From Bacteroidota bacterium (GTDB lineage: Bacteria > Bacteroidota > Bacteroidia > AKYH767-A > OLB10): a DNA stretch of 43,639 bases. Numbering within the stretch: position 1 is the first letter of the stretch; the number at the start of each line of letters is the position of its first letter. Below, one piece after another: positions 8,581-17,617 of this stretch. The notes below the pieces were generated by a model, which was not told where the DNA came from, made no database searches, and was given only the letters and a program-made list of their open reading frames with translations. The stretch covers positions 1 through 43,639 of the forward strand of contig JANXSD010000137.1 in the NCBI GenBank assembly GCA_025352785.1, given 5' to 3'. Both the position numbers and the translations under genes were made by a program.

Positions 8581-9354
8581 ATGAATAAATTCTTTGAGTT
8601 TCTAAACTCATCTGTTGGGCGGAAGTGGCTCATGGCGCTCACTGGTCTGTTTCTATGCCTTTTTGTGGTGGTGCACATGTCTGGAAATCTAGCACTCTTC
8701 AAGAGTGATGGAGGTCTGGCATTCAATCAATATGCAGTATTTATGACCACGTTTCCACCCATTAAAGTGGTTTCGTACATAAATTATGCGCTCATCTTAC
8801 TTCACGCATTAAACGGATTTTATTTGGTTTACCGCAATAAAAAAGCGCGTCCTGTCAAATATGAAGGCAAGAAAGACAATGGTCCAGTATCATGGTCTTC
8901 GCGCAATATGGGGTTGCTTGGCTCTATCTTATTTGTATTTATCATCTTACACATGGGAAATTTTTGGAGAGAATTTCACTTTAGTCCAATGGAAGTATTG
9001 AGATACACTACTAATGGCGTTACTGGTGAAACACAAATAGCTGCAATTCCTTACGAGCAATTTGTTGGACCTAAACATTATTATGAAAACGGGAATGAAA
9101 TTGTCATCGTAAAAAATCTTTACGGAGAAGTTGCAGAAGCATTTACTTCGCCACTATACGTTTTGTTTTATGTGATTTCGATGTTTGCTCTTTCGTTTCA
9201 TCTGATGCATGGCTTTCAAAGTGCATTTCAAACATTGGGAATTCGTGCTCAAAACTTTAAAGGCATCATACAAGGCATCGGAACGGCAGTTTTCGGGGTG
9301 CTTATTCCTCTGTTATTCGCTGCCATGCCTGTTTACTTTCTCTTCTTTAAATAA
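8581..9354 (+). CDS. sdhC: Succinate dehydrogenase cytochrome b subunit
   Basis: Membrane anchor of complex II, binding haem b and passing electrons from SdhB to menaquinone. 257 residues from ATG 8581 fit the long single-anchor SdhC of the b558 family found in Bacteroidota. Five hydrophobic helices are visible, starting with [20 protein letters not shown]. Candidate haem ligands are the His residues in [21 protein letters not shown] and HLMHGF. The start 8581 gives the conserved N-terminus [16 protein letters not shown]. The frame is open back to a TTG at 8494, but that segment lies across the promoter. sdhA follows after 11 bp and sdhB after that, so the three form one operon. Confidence 0.93.
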   Translation: MNKFFEFLNSSVGRKWLMALTGLFLCLFVVVHMSGNLALFKSDGGLAFNQYAVFMTTFPPIKVVSYINYALILLHALNGFYLVYRNKKARPVKYEGKKDNGPVSWSSRNMGLLGSILFVFIILHMGNFWREFHFSPMEVLRYTTNGVTGETQIAAIPYEQFVGPKHYYENGNEIVIVKNLYGEVAEAFTSPLYVLFYVISMFALSFHLMHGFQSAFQTLGIRAQNFKGIIQGIGTAVFGVLIPLLFAAMPVYFLFFK

Positions 9355-9365
9355 CTTTTAACGAA

Positions 9366-11279
9366 ATGACGCTCGACTCTAAAATACCTGCAGGTCCTCT
9401 TTCCGAAAAATGGGATCGCCATAAGTTTAACTTAAAATTGGTTAACCCTTCCAATAAACGCCGTTATGATGTGATCATTGTAGGGACGGGTTTGGCAGGT
9501 GCTTCTGCCGCTGCTTCTCTAGCAGAGTTAGGTTACAATGTAAAAACATTTTGTTTCCAAGATAGCCCTCGGCGTGCACATAGTATCGCTGCTCAAGGGG
9601 GTATTAATGCAGCAAAAAATTATCGTAATGATGGGGATAGTGTTTATCGTCTTTTTTATGATACAGTAAAAGGTGGCGACTATCGCGCACGTGAAGCCAA
9701 TGTACATCGCTTAGCACAAGTGAGTGTAAATATTATTGATCAATGCGTAGCTCAAGGTGTTCCTTTCGCTCGTGAATACGGTGGATTATTGGATAACCGT
9801 TCATTCGGCGGTGCGCAAGTGTCTCGAACATTTTATGCACGAGGCCAAACGGGACAACAATTATTACTTGGTGCCTATTCAGCAATGAATCGCCAAATTG
9901 GAACTGGTATGGTTAAGAGTTTTACGCGCCATGAAATGTTAGAATTGGTAATGGTTGATGGACAAGCTCGTGGTATCATTGCTCGTGATTTAGTAACAGG
10001 TGAAATTGAACGACATAGTGCACATGCAGTTGTACTTTGTACAGGTGGATATGGAAACGTATTTTATCTAACAACGTATGCAAGAGGTTCAAATGGAACA
10101 GCTATTTGGAGGGCACATAAAAAGGGAGCATTCTTTGGCAATCCTTGCTTTACACAAATTCATCCTACATGTATTCCTGTTTCTGGTGATCATCAATCGA
10201 AGCTTACGCTGATGTCGGAATCATTACGTAATGATGGACGTATTTGGGTGCCCAAGAAAAAAGATGATGCACGCCGACCTGCCGATATTCCAGAAGAAGA
10301 ACGCGACTATTATTTGGAACGTATATATCCTTCGTTTGGAAATCTTGTTCCGCGTGATATTGCTTCACGAGCAGCAAAAGGAATGTGTGATAAAGGTTTT
10401 GGCGTAGGTACTACAAAGCTTGCTGTTTATCTTGATTTTAAAGATGCAATTCAACGTTTAGGACAAAAAGCTGTTGAGGCAAAATATGGTAATTTGTTTG
10501 ATATGTACAAACAGATAACTGGTGAAGATCCTTATTCATCACCGATGATGATTTATCCTGCTGTTCATTATACGATGGGTGGTTTATGGGTTGATTATAA
10601 TTTGATGACCACAGTGCCAGGATTATATGCATGTGGCGAAGCCAATTTTAGTGATCATGGTGCAAATCGCTTGGGTGCTTCTGCATTGATGCAAGGATTA
10701 GCCGATGGTTATTTTGTATTGCCTTATACGATTGGTGATTATTTAGCTAGTGAAGAACGTAAGCCCGTTTCGAATGACTCACCAGAATTTATGGAAGCAG
10801 AAAAACAAGTGAAAGATCGTCTTAACAAATTACTTTCTATCAAAGGCAAAAAAACAGTTCATGAATATCATCGTGAATTAGGATTGTTGATGTGGGAGCA
10901 TTGTGGAATGGGTCGTACAGCAACTGGATTAACAGAAGGCATCAACAAAATAAAAGCATTACGTGAAGAATTTTGGCAAAACTTATTGGTGCCAGGAGTT
11001 GATCTTGAGTTAAATCAAAATCTTGAAAAAGCCGGTCGTGTAGCTGACTTTTTAGAATTAGGCGAATTAATGATGCATGATGCCTTGAATCGTAATGAAA
11101 GTTGTGGTGGTCACTTCCGTGAAGAATATCAAACACCAGAGGGCGAAGCATTGCGTGACGATGAAAATTATTGTTACGTTGCTGCTTGGGAATACAAAGG
11201 CGAAAATCAAATGGAAGAATTGCACAAAGAACAATTGACGTTTGATGAAGTACACCTCACTCAACGTTCTTATAAATAA
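9366..11279 (+). CDS. sdhA: Succinate dehydrogenase flavoprotein subunit
   Basis: Catalytic subunit of complex II: it oxidises succinate to fumarate with covalently bound FAD on the cytoplasmic face. 637 residues. The dinucleotide-binding motif [13 protein letters not shown] is at 37-49, and the FAD-attachment motif [14 protein letters not shown] has H72. The active-site regions HPTCIP and [10 protein letters not shown] are intact, as is the C-terminal flavin site [21 protein letters not shown]. The length and the N-terminal extension before the Rossmann motif are usual for the Bacteroidota enzyme. It lies 11 bp after sdhC and 67 bp before sdhB. The same protein family includes fumarate reductases; direction is not decided by sequence. 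Confidence 0.96.
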   Translation: MTLDSKIPAGPLSEKWDRHKFNLKLVNPSNKRRYDVIIVGTGLAGASAAASLAELGYNVKTFCFQDSPRRAHSIAAQGGINAAKNYRNDGDSVYRLFYDTVKGGDYRAREANVHRLAQVSVNIIDQCVAQGVPFAREYGGLLDNRSFGGAQVSRTFYARGQTGQQLLLGAYSAMNRQIGTGMVKSFTRHEMLELVMVDGQARGIIARDLVTGEIERHSAHAVVLCTGGYGNVFYLTTYARGSNGTAIWRAHKKGAFFGNPCFTQIHPTCIPVSGDHQSKLTLMSESLRNDGRIWVPKKKDDARRPADIPEEERDYYLERIYPSFGNLVPRDIASRAAKGMCDKGFGVGTTKLAVYLDFKDAIQRLGQKAVEAKYGNLFDMYKQITGEDPYSSPMMIYPAVHYTMGGLWVDYNLMTTVPGLYACGEANFSDHGANRLGASALMQGLADGYFVLPYTIGDYLASEERKPVSNDSPEFMEAEKQVKDRLNKLLSIKGKKTVHEYHRELGLLMWEHCGMGRTATGLTEGINKIKALREEFWQNLLVPGVDLELNQNLEKAGRVADFLELGELMMHDALNRNESCGGHFREEYQTPEGEALRDDENYCYVAAWEYKGENQMEELHKEQLTFDEVHLTQRSYK

Positions 11280-11346
11280 GTTTAGGAAATCGATTATTCG
11301 AAATCGAAAAATTATAGTTCACATTTAAAAACAATCCCTCTTTACC

Positions 11347-12105
11347 ATGAGTGGAAACATGAATATCACACTTAAAGTGTGGAGACAAAAAAATAAATCA
11401 GACGCTGGTCGTTTCGAAACATATCAGGCAAAACATATTTCTCCTGACATGTCGTTTTTAGAGATGATGGATGTGATGAACGAGCAATTAATTAAGGATG
11501 GAAAAGATCCTGTTGCTTTTGATCATGATTGCAGAGAAGGAATTTGCGGCATGTGTAGCATGTACATCAACGGACGTGCGCATGGCCCAAACAAAGGAGT
11601 TACTACTTGTCAATTGCACATGCGTAGTTTTAAGAGTGGTGATACAATAGTTGTTGAACCATGGAGAGCGAGTGCTTTTCCTGTATTGAAAGATTTAATT
11701 GTTGATCGTGCAGCATTTGATCGCATTCAGCAAGCTGGTGGATTCGTTGGAATAAATACAGGCTCAGCGCCAGATGCGAATAGTATTCCTATTCAAAAGC
11801 ATCTTGCAGAAGAAGCTTTCAATGCTGCCGCATGTATTGGATGTGGTGCTTGTGTTGCTGCGTGTAAAAACTCTTCGGCGATGTTGTTTATGTCGGCAAA
11901 AGTTTCTCAATATGCTTTATTACCTCAAGGGCAGCCTGAACGAAAACTTCGTGTATTGAACATGATGAAGGCACACGAAGAGGCGGGGTTTGGCGCTTGT
12001 ACCAATACGGAAGCATGTGAGGCAGAATGTCCGAAGGGAATTTCGGTGACCAATATTGCACGATTAAATCGTGATTTTGTGGCAGCATCTTTCACTGGAG
12101 AATAA
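11347..12105 (+). CDS. sdhB: Succinate dehydrogenase iron-sulfur subunit
   Basis: Electron-transfer subunit of complex II linking SdhA to the membrane anchor. 252 residues from ATG 11347; a second ATG at 11359 ([11 protein letters not shown]) is also possible. The [2Fe-2S] site uses C62, C67, C70 and C88 ([12 protein letters not shown]). The C-terminal ferredoxin domain binds [4Fe-4S] through C163, C166 and C169 ([11 protein letters not shown]) and [3Fe-4S] through C173, C218 and C224/C228 ([14 protein letters not shown]). All ligands are present. It is the last gene of the operon; a U-tract terminator follows 28 bp downstream. Confidence 0.96.
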   Translation: MSGNMNITLKVWRQKNKSDAGRFETYQAKHISPDMSFLEMMDVMNEQLIKDGKDPVAFDHDCREGICGMCSMYINGRAHGPNKGVTTCQLHMRSFKSGDTIVVEPWRASAFPVLKDLIVDRAAFDRIQQAGGFVGINTGSAPDANSIPIQKHLAEEAFNAAACIGCGACVAACKNSSAMLFMSAKVSQYALLPQGQPERKLRVLNMMKAHEEAGFGACTNTEACEAECPKGISVTNIARLNRDFVAASFTGE

Positions 12106-12133
12106 AATATTAACGTTTCTTACATGAACATAG

Positions 12134-12160
12134 AGTCCTGCCTTCGTGGCGGGACTTTTT
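12134..12160 (+). terminator. Intrinsic terminator of sdhCAB
   Basis: Stem AGTCCTGCC / GGCGGGACT (one G-T pair) with a short TTCGT loop, followed directly by TTTTT. Classic rho-independent form, 28 bp after the sdhB stop. Confidence 0.85.
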
Positions 12161-12161
12161 A

Positions 12162-12692
12162 TTGAAGATTGCTTCATATATTTGTGATGTGAGAACAAGT
12201 CGAAAAACATTAACTAGAATACTCTTATTTCTATTGTTGCTAATGGCTCGTGAAGCTTCAGCACAATTTTTTGGTCCTTGTAAAGATTCAACACATTTAG
12301 CACAACCTACTTATTCTTGTCCTATTTATTACGATCCTTATTGTGCTTGTGATGGGAAAACATATCGTAATGATTGTGTAGCGTATTATCAGCAAGGACT
12401 TTTGAATTTTACGCAAGGAGGTTGTGGGGCCTTAGATGTTTTTTTTGCTCCCAATCCTATAGAAATGGGCACCATCAATTTGAATTTTTATGTGAAGCAG
12501 CAAGGGGTTATCAATGTAAATTTTTATGATCCATTAGGTTTCTTAAAGTACTCGAATGTGATTTATGCTCCTGAAGGTGTTACGCGAGATTACTATTTCG
12601 ATGTAAGTAGCTTAAAAACGGGAATTTACATACTTCAATTTAGGAAAGATGGAGAGCAGAAAGTGAGCAAGGTTTTTATCTATAATCTCTAA
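12162..12692 (+). CDS. Secreted Kazal-domain protein with T9SS sorting domain
   Basis: Small exported protein. A basic region and hydrophobic stretch (RTSRKTLTRILLFLLLLMAREASAQ) form a signal peptide. Next comes a Cys-rich segment CPIYYDPYCACDGKTYRNDC...GGC, which fits the Kazal-type serine protease inhibitor fold. The last about 80 residues (from FFAPNPIEMGTINLNFYV to KVSKVFIYNL) resemble a type IX secretion C-terminal sorting domain, which would place it on the cell surface or outside. The start is uncertain. TTG 12162 is the longest option, but a TAnnTTTG box at 12177-12184 points to GTG 12189, which still keeps the whole signal peptide. It follows the sdh terminator and is transcribed separately. 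Role inferred: protection from host or environmental proteases. Confidence 0.78.
   Translation: MKIASYICDVRTSRKTLTRILLFLLLLMAREASAQFFGPCKDSTHLAQPTYSCPIYYDPYCACDGKTYRNDCVAYYQQGLLNFTQGGCGALDVFFAPNPIEMGTINLNFYVKQQGVINVNFYDPLGFLKYSNVIYAPEGVTRDYYFDVSSLKTGIYILQFRKDGEQKVSKVFIYNL
12177..12184 (+). promoter_or_regulatory. -7 promoter box TATATTTG for the Kazal gene
   Basis: Exact TAnnTTTG match, 4 nt upstream of an in-frame GTG (12189) and just after the sdh terminator. It suggests independent transcription with little or no leader. Confidence 0.5.
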
Positions 12693-12820
12693 GACTTTAA
12701 CCATCATAAAAATTGTTTTTTTTAGTTTGATCTTGAGAGAGATGTTCTCATACCATTTATTAGGTAAAATTCTTTTGTAAAAAAAGAAAACGTAGTAACG
12801 GACTTAAATAAAAAAATCAA

Positions 12821-12828
12821 TACATTTG
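12821..12828 (+). promoter_or_regulatory. -7 promoter box TACATTTG for the Asp-box protein gene
   Basis: Exact TAnnTTTG match, 33 nt before ATG 12862. It overlaps an in-frame TTG at 12826, which therefore cannot be the start codon. Confidence 0.6.
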
Positions 12829-12861
12829 ATTCCTACAAAACCAAATTCACCAAACATAACC

Positions 12862-14658
12862 ATGAAGAAAATTTTACTTACAATTATTATTGCATTGAGT
12901 ACACTTGCTACTCAAGCGCAATGGGCAAACCAAACTGTGCCACTAACATATAATGGATATATTAATGATATTAGAGCTGTTGATGCAAATACGGTTTGGG
13001 GTAATACGTATGATGCGACTGCAACTACAGGGGCAGTAGCTACTCGTAATTTTGTTAGAACAACAAATGGGGGAGTAAGCTGGACCTTTAAAGTAATGAC
13101 TGGAACACCTACAAATCACAGAGTTTCCAACATCTTTCCAATCGATTCTAGTGTGTGTTATGCTGCAATGTATAATTCAGCAGGATCAGGTGGAGGTGTT
13201 TATAAAACAGTTAATGGTGGAGCAAATTGGGCTAAGTTAGGTGGTCTGACCATGTTTGGATTGAGCACATCATTTCCAGACTTAGTTTATTTCTGGGATG
13301 CTCAAAATGGGGTTGTAGTTGGTGATCCCGATGGAAATGTAACTGCTAAATACGAAATTTATACTACAAGTGACTCAGGCGCAACATGGGTAAGAGTTCC
13401 AGCAACTAACCTTCCGGTAATAGCTGATCCAGCAGAGTATGGTATTACAAACCTTTATGGAGCTGCGGGTGGTCGTATTTGGTTTGGAACTACCTACGGC
13501 GATGTTTATCGTTCAGATGACATGGGCTTTAATTGGACAAAAAGTGCGACAGGATTACCTGCATTTACAGGAGCAACAGGTCGTAATGATATTTCTAATG
13601 TTACTTTTTGTGATTCCATACACGGTGTTGTGGAACAAGTGGATTCAGCAACGGTAACTTTATTATCTACTAGTGATGGTGGAATAACATGGAGTCCTTT
13701 AATTGCTACTGGTCCTCATTATACTGAATTATCTGCTGTACGAGGCTCACCAATTTATGTAAGTTCTGGATCTAATTCTTTTGGATTTGGCACTTCATTT
13801 AGTGCTGATTTTGGAGCTTCTTGGGTGGCACTTGACAGTTCAATTTCTCATACTTCTATTGATTTCCCTAATGATTCAGTAGGATTTAGTGGTCAATTTA
13901 TTAATGTTGCTACTGCTGGTGGTGCTTGGAAATACAATTCTAAACTGCAAGCAATTCCGTGTGGTTCGCCATTGATTTCTGGAGGTGTAACGACAGTAAA
14001 TAGTTTTGATATTTGTTTTGGTGATACGCTGAAATCTACAAATTTTGGAGCATTGGCTTCAACGGATGGCTCACTTCATGGCTTTAGTATGTTATTCTCC
14101 AGTGCGGACATAAGTGGAAATACAGATCCATTAAATTCAGGATTCGTTTTAGCTGGAACAGGTAATATTTCTCCTTCGACAGTAATAACACTTGTAAATG
14201 ATAATATTAGTTTTCCAGTTGGAACTTATTATTTAACTTCTGTAGTTTATGGTAATGCGGTTGATGGTACTGGCTCAGGAAATGTAACAGCATTTACTTT
14301 GGATCCTTTATGTACACTTACAGGAACATCTGTTTTGGTAAACCTTTTAGGTCCTGGCGCGCCAGGATGTTCTGGCGTTGGAATTGCTGAAAATCATAAA
14401 AATGACTTTTCAATATCTAACCTATATCCTGTTCCTGTAAAAGACATCTTAAACTTTACTGTTAATGCTAAAACATCATCTGCACTTACTGTTTCTGTAA
14501 AAGATATTTTAGGTAGAGAAGTTTATACAAGTTCAATTTCCGTAAATTCAGGTGTAAACAAAGTTTCAATTCCTACTCAAGGTTTATCAAATGCTGTTTA
14601 TATGATTTCATTGGATAATGGCGAATCACAAACAATTTCAAAGTTTGTAAAAGAGTAA
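12862..14658 (+). CDS. Secreted Asp-box (YCF48/sortilin-like) beta-propeller protein with T9SS sorting domain
   Basis: Exported protein of 598 residues. The start at ATG 12862 gives a clean signal peptide, MKKILLTIIIALSTLATQAQ. The N-terminal two-thirds hold repeated Asp-box motifs of the form SxDxGxxW: TTNGGVSWTF, TVNGGANWAK, TSDSGATWVR, SDDMGFNWTK, TSDGGITWSP and SADFGASWVA. These predict a YCF48/sortilin-type beta-propeller. A Ser/Gly-rich module with ICFGDTL, YGNAVDG and DPLCTLTGTS follows. The last about 75 residues (ISNLYPVPVKDILNFTV..ISKFVKE) are a Por/T9SS sorting domain. The module before the sorting domain is also present in the next gene. Function is unknown; surface display is likely. 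A terminator follows. Confidence 0.88.
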   Translation: MKKILLTIIIALSTLATQAQWANQTVPLTYNGYINDIRAVDANTVWGNTYDATATTGAVATRNFVRTTNGGVSWTFKVMTGTPTNHRVSNIFPIDSSVCYAAMYNSAGSGGGVYKTVNGGANWAKLGGLTMFGLSTSFPDLVYFWDAQNGVVVGDPDGNVTAKYEIYTTSDSGATWVRVPATNLPVIADPAEYGITNLYGAAGGRIWFGTTYGDVYRSDDMGFNWTKSATGLPAFTGATGRNDISNVTFCDSIHGVVEQVDSATVTLLSTSDGGITWSPLIATGPHYTELSAVRGSPIYVSSGSNSFGFGTSFSADFGASWVALDSSISHTSIDFPNDSVGFSGQFINVATAGGAWKYNSKLQAIPCGSPLISGGVTTVNSFDICFGDTLKSTNFGALASTDGSLHGFSMLFSSADISGNTDPLNSGFVLAGTGNISPSTVITLVNDNISFPVGTYYLTSVVYGNAVDGTGSGNVTAFTLDPLCTLTGTSVLVNLLGPGAPGCSGVGIAENHKNDFSISNLYPVPVKDILNFTVNAKTSSALTVSVKDILGREVYTSSISVNSGVNKVSIPTQGLSNAVYMISLDNGESQTISKFVKE

Positions 14659-14683
14659 TTTTATTTTTGAAATACGATTGTTT

Positions 14684-14716
14684 AAAATCCCGACTACTAA
14701 AACCAGTCGGGATTTT
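14684..14716 (+). terminator. Intrinsic terminator
   Basis: Perfect 12-bp stem AAAATCCCGACT / AGTCGGGATTTT with a 9-nt loop, then GATTTAAT. It ends the Asp-box gene and separates it from the next secreted-protein gene. Confidence 0.8.
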
Positions 14717-14873
14717 GATTTAATATTAAACCTACTGTCCATTATTAAAAATGTATTGTTAAGAGAATTTTGTTCATTCGCTTAAAAACTACAGCAAAAT
14801 GAATTAAATGTAGTGGGTATAAATCTGTTCACAAAAAAAAAGTAACACTTTTAGTATTTAAGGTTACTTTCCG

Positions 14874-14881
14874 TATACTTG
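14874..14881 (+). promoter_or_regulatory. Candidate -7 box TATACTTG
   Basis: One mismatch to TAnnTTTG, 33 nt before ATG 14915. This is the same spacing as at the previous secreted-protein gene. A small inverted repeat AGTAAC...GTTACT sits just upstream. Confidence 0.4.
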
Positions 14882-14914
14882 TCATTCAATTCTTTATAAG
14901 CAAAATTAAAACGC

Positions 14915-16864
14915 ATGAAAAAAATTACCTTACTACTATTTCTTCTTGTAAGTATTGTGTCGATTCAAGCTCAATCGATACAAAAATCTAAATCAAGAGT
15001 AAAATTATCATCTAATAAAATTCAACCCATTGCTAACAGTTTAAAGTCAACAAATCCTAGCATTTCCTCCTCGGTAATTTTCGCCGACAACATGGAAGGC
15101 GATAATACCGTTGCAGGATTAGTTGCACGAGGATATACAACTTATTTCAGAGGAACGGGAGGTCAAGGTGGTCCTGGTCAAGTCCCAGAATGGATTCAAG
15201 GTGACACAAGCTATTACAAAGCATATAATGGAAGTGATTCAAGTTATGTTTCATCTACCTTCCTATCAGTGGTCGACTCAAACGACATTAATAATTGGCT
15301 AGTACTTCCACAATTTTCCATTACCGCCGGAAATGTGTTTTCATTTTATAGCCGAACAGAAATTGGCACCAGCTTTCTCGATTCAATACGTGTCATGTAT
15401 AATCCAACAGGAGCAACATTGCCTGAAGATTTAAACTGGGTTGAATTGTCAAGATTTCAGTTAGATACTGCTAGTTCTTGGTTACTGCATTCTTTTGCCG
15501 CTCCAACCTCTAATGCTACAGGCGTATTTGCAATTCGTCATGTCATTGTTAATAGTGGTCCAAATGGAACCAATGGTGATGTTATTGGGATTGATGAAAT
15601 TGAAATTAACGATACTTCTACTATTGTGTTAGCACCAGTAAATGATGATTGTATTGGAGCAATAGACCTTAATACGTTATTCGGGCAACCATTAGGTATT
15701 GAACAAGTAGCAGGACCGTATGATAATACTTTAGCTACACACGGCATTACTGATCCAACAACAGGATTTGAATGTTGGGGAGAGCCAAATGGATTAGGAG
15801 GCGCACCCGAAATAAATAATTCATTATGGTTTACATTCGTTGGTGATGGTAATAATTATTTTGTAGAATCAGGAACGTGTGCTGGTGTTACAAATTACCT
15901 TCCATTTGGTGATACACAATTCGCCATGTATACTGGTACATGTGGTGCCTTAGTTCCTGAAAAATGTAATGAAGACGGACCTAATGCAAATAGTACCTTA
16001 AATATTTATCCTGCTGGATTTTCTTTTGGAACTATTCCAGGTGTAACGTATTATTTAATGGTAGATGGTTATAGTGATGCCGGATCTGTTTCTAGAGGAG
16101 AATTTTGTATAAAAGTTACTCGATTGCAATCGATAACCTGTTCAGATACTACGTTAACTTTGGGTACGATAACTCAAACACCAACTAATATTTGCTTTGG
16201 TGATACATTACACGTGAGTGCAATCGGGGCCATTGCTCCCAATACTGGATCATTTAATGGAATTGTGTGGGTTATTTCATCTGCACCAATTACAGGAAGT
16301 ACCGATCCAAGAAGCGATATTTCTTACATTGGAAGTTATGGTTTCCAAAGTCCCGCACCTGATACTTTGACTGCAACATTTGTCAATGATGGAACACTTT
16401 CATTTATACAACCCGGAGCTACTTTTTATTGGACTCCAGTTATTTTTGGTAACGCGGTAAATGCAGGAACAGTTGCAACTCCTACTGTACTTCATAATTT
16501 AACTGCAGATCCAAATTGTACAACAACTGGAACGTCAATTGCCTTTAACCTCTTAGTTGCAGGTGATCCATTATGTTCTGTTGGTATTGATGAAAATACA
16601 GCGAATTCGTATTATGGAATTAGCAACATATATCCAATTCCAGCTAAGAATGATATTACATTTACGATTAATGCAAGAGAAAATACCAATCTAGTTATTG
16701 CATTAAAAGATAATCTTGGCAAAGATGTTTCAAGCAAACAATATCATGCATCAAAAGGTGAAAATAAAATCACTCTTGACTTAAGCAATTTGGCATCAGG
16801 ATTTTATTTTATCAATGTTACAGGTGATAAAGGAAGTTACAATGTTAAGTTTGTAAAGAACTAA
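14915..16864 (+). CDS. Secreted choice-of-anchor J protein with T9SS sorting domain
   Basis: Exported multidomain protein, 649 residues. Signal peptide MKKITLLLFLLVSIVSIQAQ. Residues about 55-230 (FADNMEGDN.., SVVDSNDINNWLVLPQFSI.., GDVIGIDEIEI) match the choice-of-anchor J/cleaved-adhesin jelly-roll type. Residues about 240-405 (NDDCIGAIDL...NNSLWFTFVG...TYYLMVDGYSD..FCIKVTRL) look like the repeat-associated beta-sandwich common in T9SS cargo. Then comes the module shared with the upstream gene (ICFGDTL, FGNAVNAG, DPNCTTTGTS, DPLCSVGIDEN). A Por sorting domain (ISNIYPIPAKNDITFTI..YNVKFVKN) closes the protein. Likely a surface adhesin or binding protein; ligand unknown. Confidence 0.87.
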   Translation: MKKITLLLFLLVSIVSIQAQSIQKSKSRVKLSSNKIQPIANSLKSTNPSISSSVIFADNMEGDNTVAGLVARGYTTYFRGTGGQGGPGQVPEWIQGDTSYYKAYNGSDSSYVSSTFLSVVDSNDINNWLVLPQFSITAGNVFSFYSRTEIGTSFLDSIRVMYNPTGATLPEDLNWVELSRFQLDTASSWLLHSFAAPTSNATGVFAIRHVIVNSGPNGTNGDVIGIDEIEINDTSTIVLAPVNDDCIGAIDLNTLFGQPLGIEQVAGPYDNTLATHGITDPTTGFECWGEPNGLGGAPEINNSLWFTFVGDGNNYFVESGTCAGVTNYLPFGDTQFAMYTGTCGALVPEKCNEDGPNANSTLNIYPAGFSFGTIPGVTYYLMVDGYSDAGSVSRGEFCIKVTRLQSITCSDTTLTLGTITQTPTNICFGDTLHVSAIGAIAPNTGSFNGIVWVISSAPITGSTDPRSDISYIGSYGFQSPAPDTLTATFVNDGTLSFIQPGATFYWTPVIFGNAVNAGTVATPTVLHNLTADPNCTTTGTSIAFNLLVAGDPLCSVGIDENTANSYYGISNIYPIPAKNDITFTINARENTNLVIALKDNLGKDVSSKQYHASKGENKITLDLSNLASGFYFINVTGDKGSYNVKFVKN

Positions 16865-16880
16865 TTGAAATTCATTTCAT

Positions 16881-16920
16881 AAAAAATTCCCAGAAGTACT
16901 CGTACTTCTGGGAATTTTTT
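16881..16920. terminator. Bidirectional terminator with A- and T-tracts
   Basis: Perfect stem AAAAAATTCCCAGAAGTAC / GTACTTCTGGGAATTTTTT around TC. It has an A-tract on one side and a T-tract on the other, so it serves both convergent genes. Its T-tract runs up to the acpH stop codon at 16919. The stem core CCCAGAAGT is the same as in the terminator at 6966-7003. Confidence 0.88.
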
Positions 16921-17500
16921 ATTTAGTTATAAACGTGCTTACAAACAATCTTAACTCCTGAAAAAATTCAGTGAACTCTTTGTCGAAGTCGTTGTAATTT
17001 TCTTGTAATGCAATATGCGCAAATTCCATTTTTGATTCGAAAGTAGTACGGCGTGATAATCCATTCAATGCCTTCTCCATTCCTTCTAGTTGCGCATATC
17101 CTAAAAGCCAATTTTGAGTTTTCATATAATTCAACATGTACTTCGTTCGATCAGGCAAAATAGCTGCATGATTTTCTAAAAGCAGATAAGTGGTTTTAGT
17201 ATATTCTGCTAATGTTAGATGATGATATTTTTCCCAATCACGAGCGAGAAAATGATCGTAAAAAACATCCACAATAACAGGAGCGTATTTTCGAAACTCA
17301 TTTCGTAATCGTAATTTACTTTGCTCAACAAGTGGATGATGATCGGTGAAGTGATCTATAGCTCGATGTAAAATTATTCCCGAACGAATCTCTTCATCAA
17401 AAGTATTTATCAAATTTCCCTTAACATGATCAGCGATGAAATTACCAATCATGATGTTAGGATTATTTCCGCTGAGATATAAGTGTGCTAAATAATTCAA
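16919..17500 (-). CDS. acpH: Acyl carrier protein phosphodiesterase
   Basis: Predicted to remove the phosphopantetheine arm from acyl carrier protein in the cytoplasm. 193 residues, matching the AcpH family. The N-terminus MNYLAHLYLSG is family-characteristic, so the TTG at 17500 is taken as the start. IGNFIADHVKG, IILHRAIDHFTDHHP and VDVFYDHFLARDW carry the conserved His/Asp residues of the HD-like metal site. GLSRRT near the C-terminus is also typical. It lies downstream of gcvP in the same direction, separated by a hairpin at 17528-17568. Confidence 0.9.
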   Translation of the reverse strand: MNYLAHLYLSGNNPNIMIGNFIADHVKGNLINTFDEEIRSGIILHRAIDHFTDHHPLVEQSKLRLRNEFRKYAPVIVDVFYDHFLARDWEKYHHLTLAEYTKTTYLLLENHAAILPDRTKYMLNYMKTQNWLLGYAQLEGMEKALNGLSRRTTFESKMEFAHIALQENYNDFDKEFTEFFQELRLFVSTFITK

Positions 17501-17527
17501 AGTAAATTTTTACGAATAGTTAAGTAA

Positions 17528-17568
17528 TTAGCATACAGATTTTCAGACCTTGAAGATCTGTATGCTAA
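17528..17568. repeat. Perfect 13-bp inverted repeat between gcvP and acpH
   Basis: Arms TTAGCATACAGAT and ATCTGTATGCTAA enclose a 15-nt loop that can itself pair (TTTCA / TGAAG). It lies just after the gcvP stop and before acpH. There is no clear T-tract on either side, so it is a weak terminator, a processing or stability structure, or a repeat. Confidence 0.7.
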
Positions 17569-17617
17569 CGATTATATCGACAATGCAAACTGATAAATAA
17601 TTAGCGTTACAAAAAAA

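Noticed and set aside
12826-12861. TTG start for the Asp-box protein
   Set aside because: The TTG overlaps the promoter box, and the signal peptide begins at ATG 12862.
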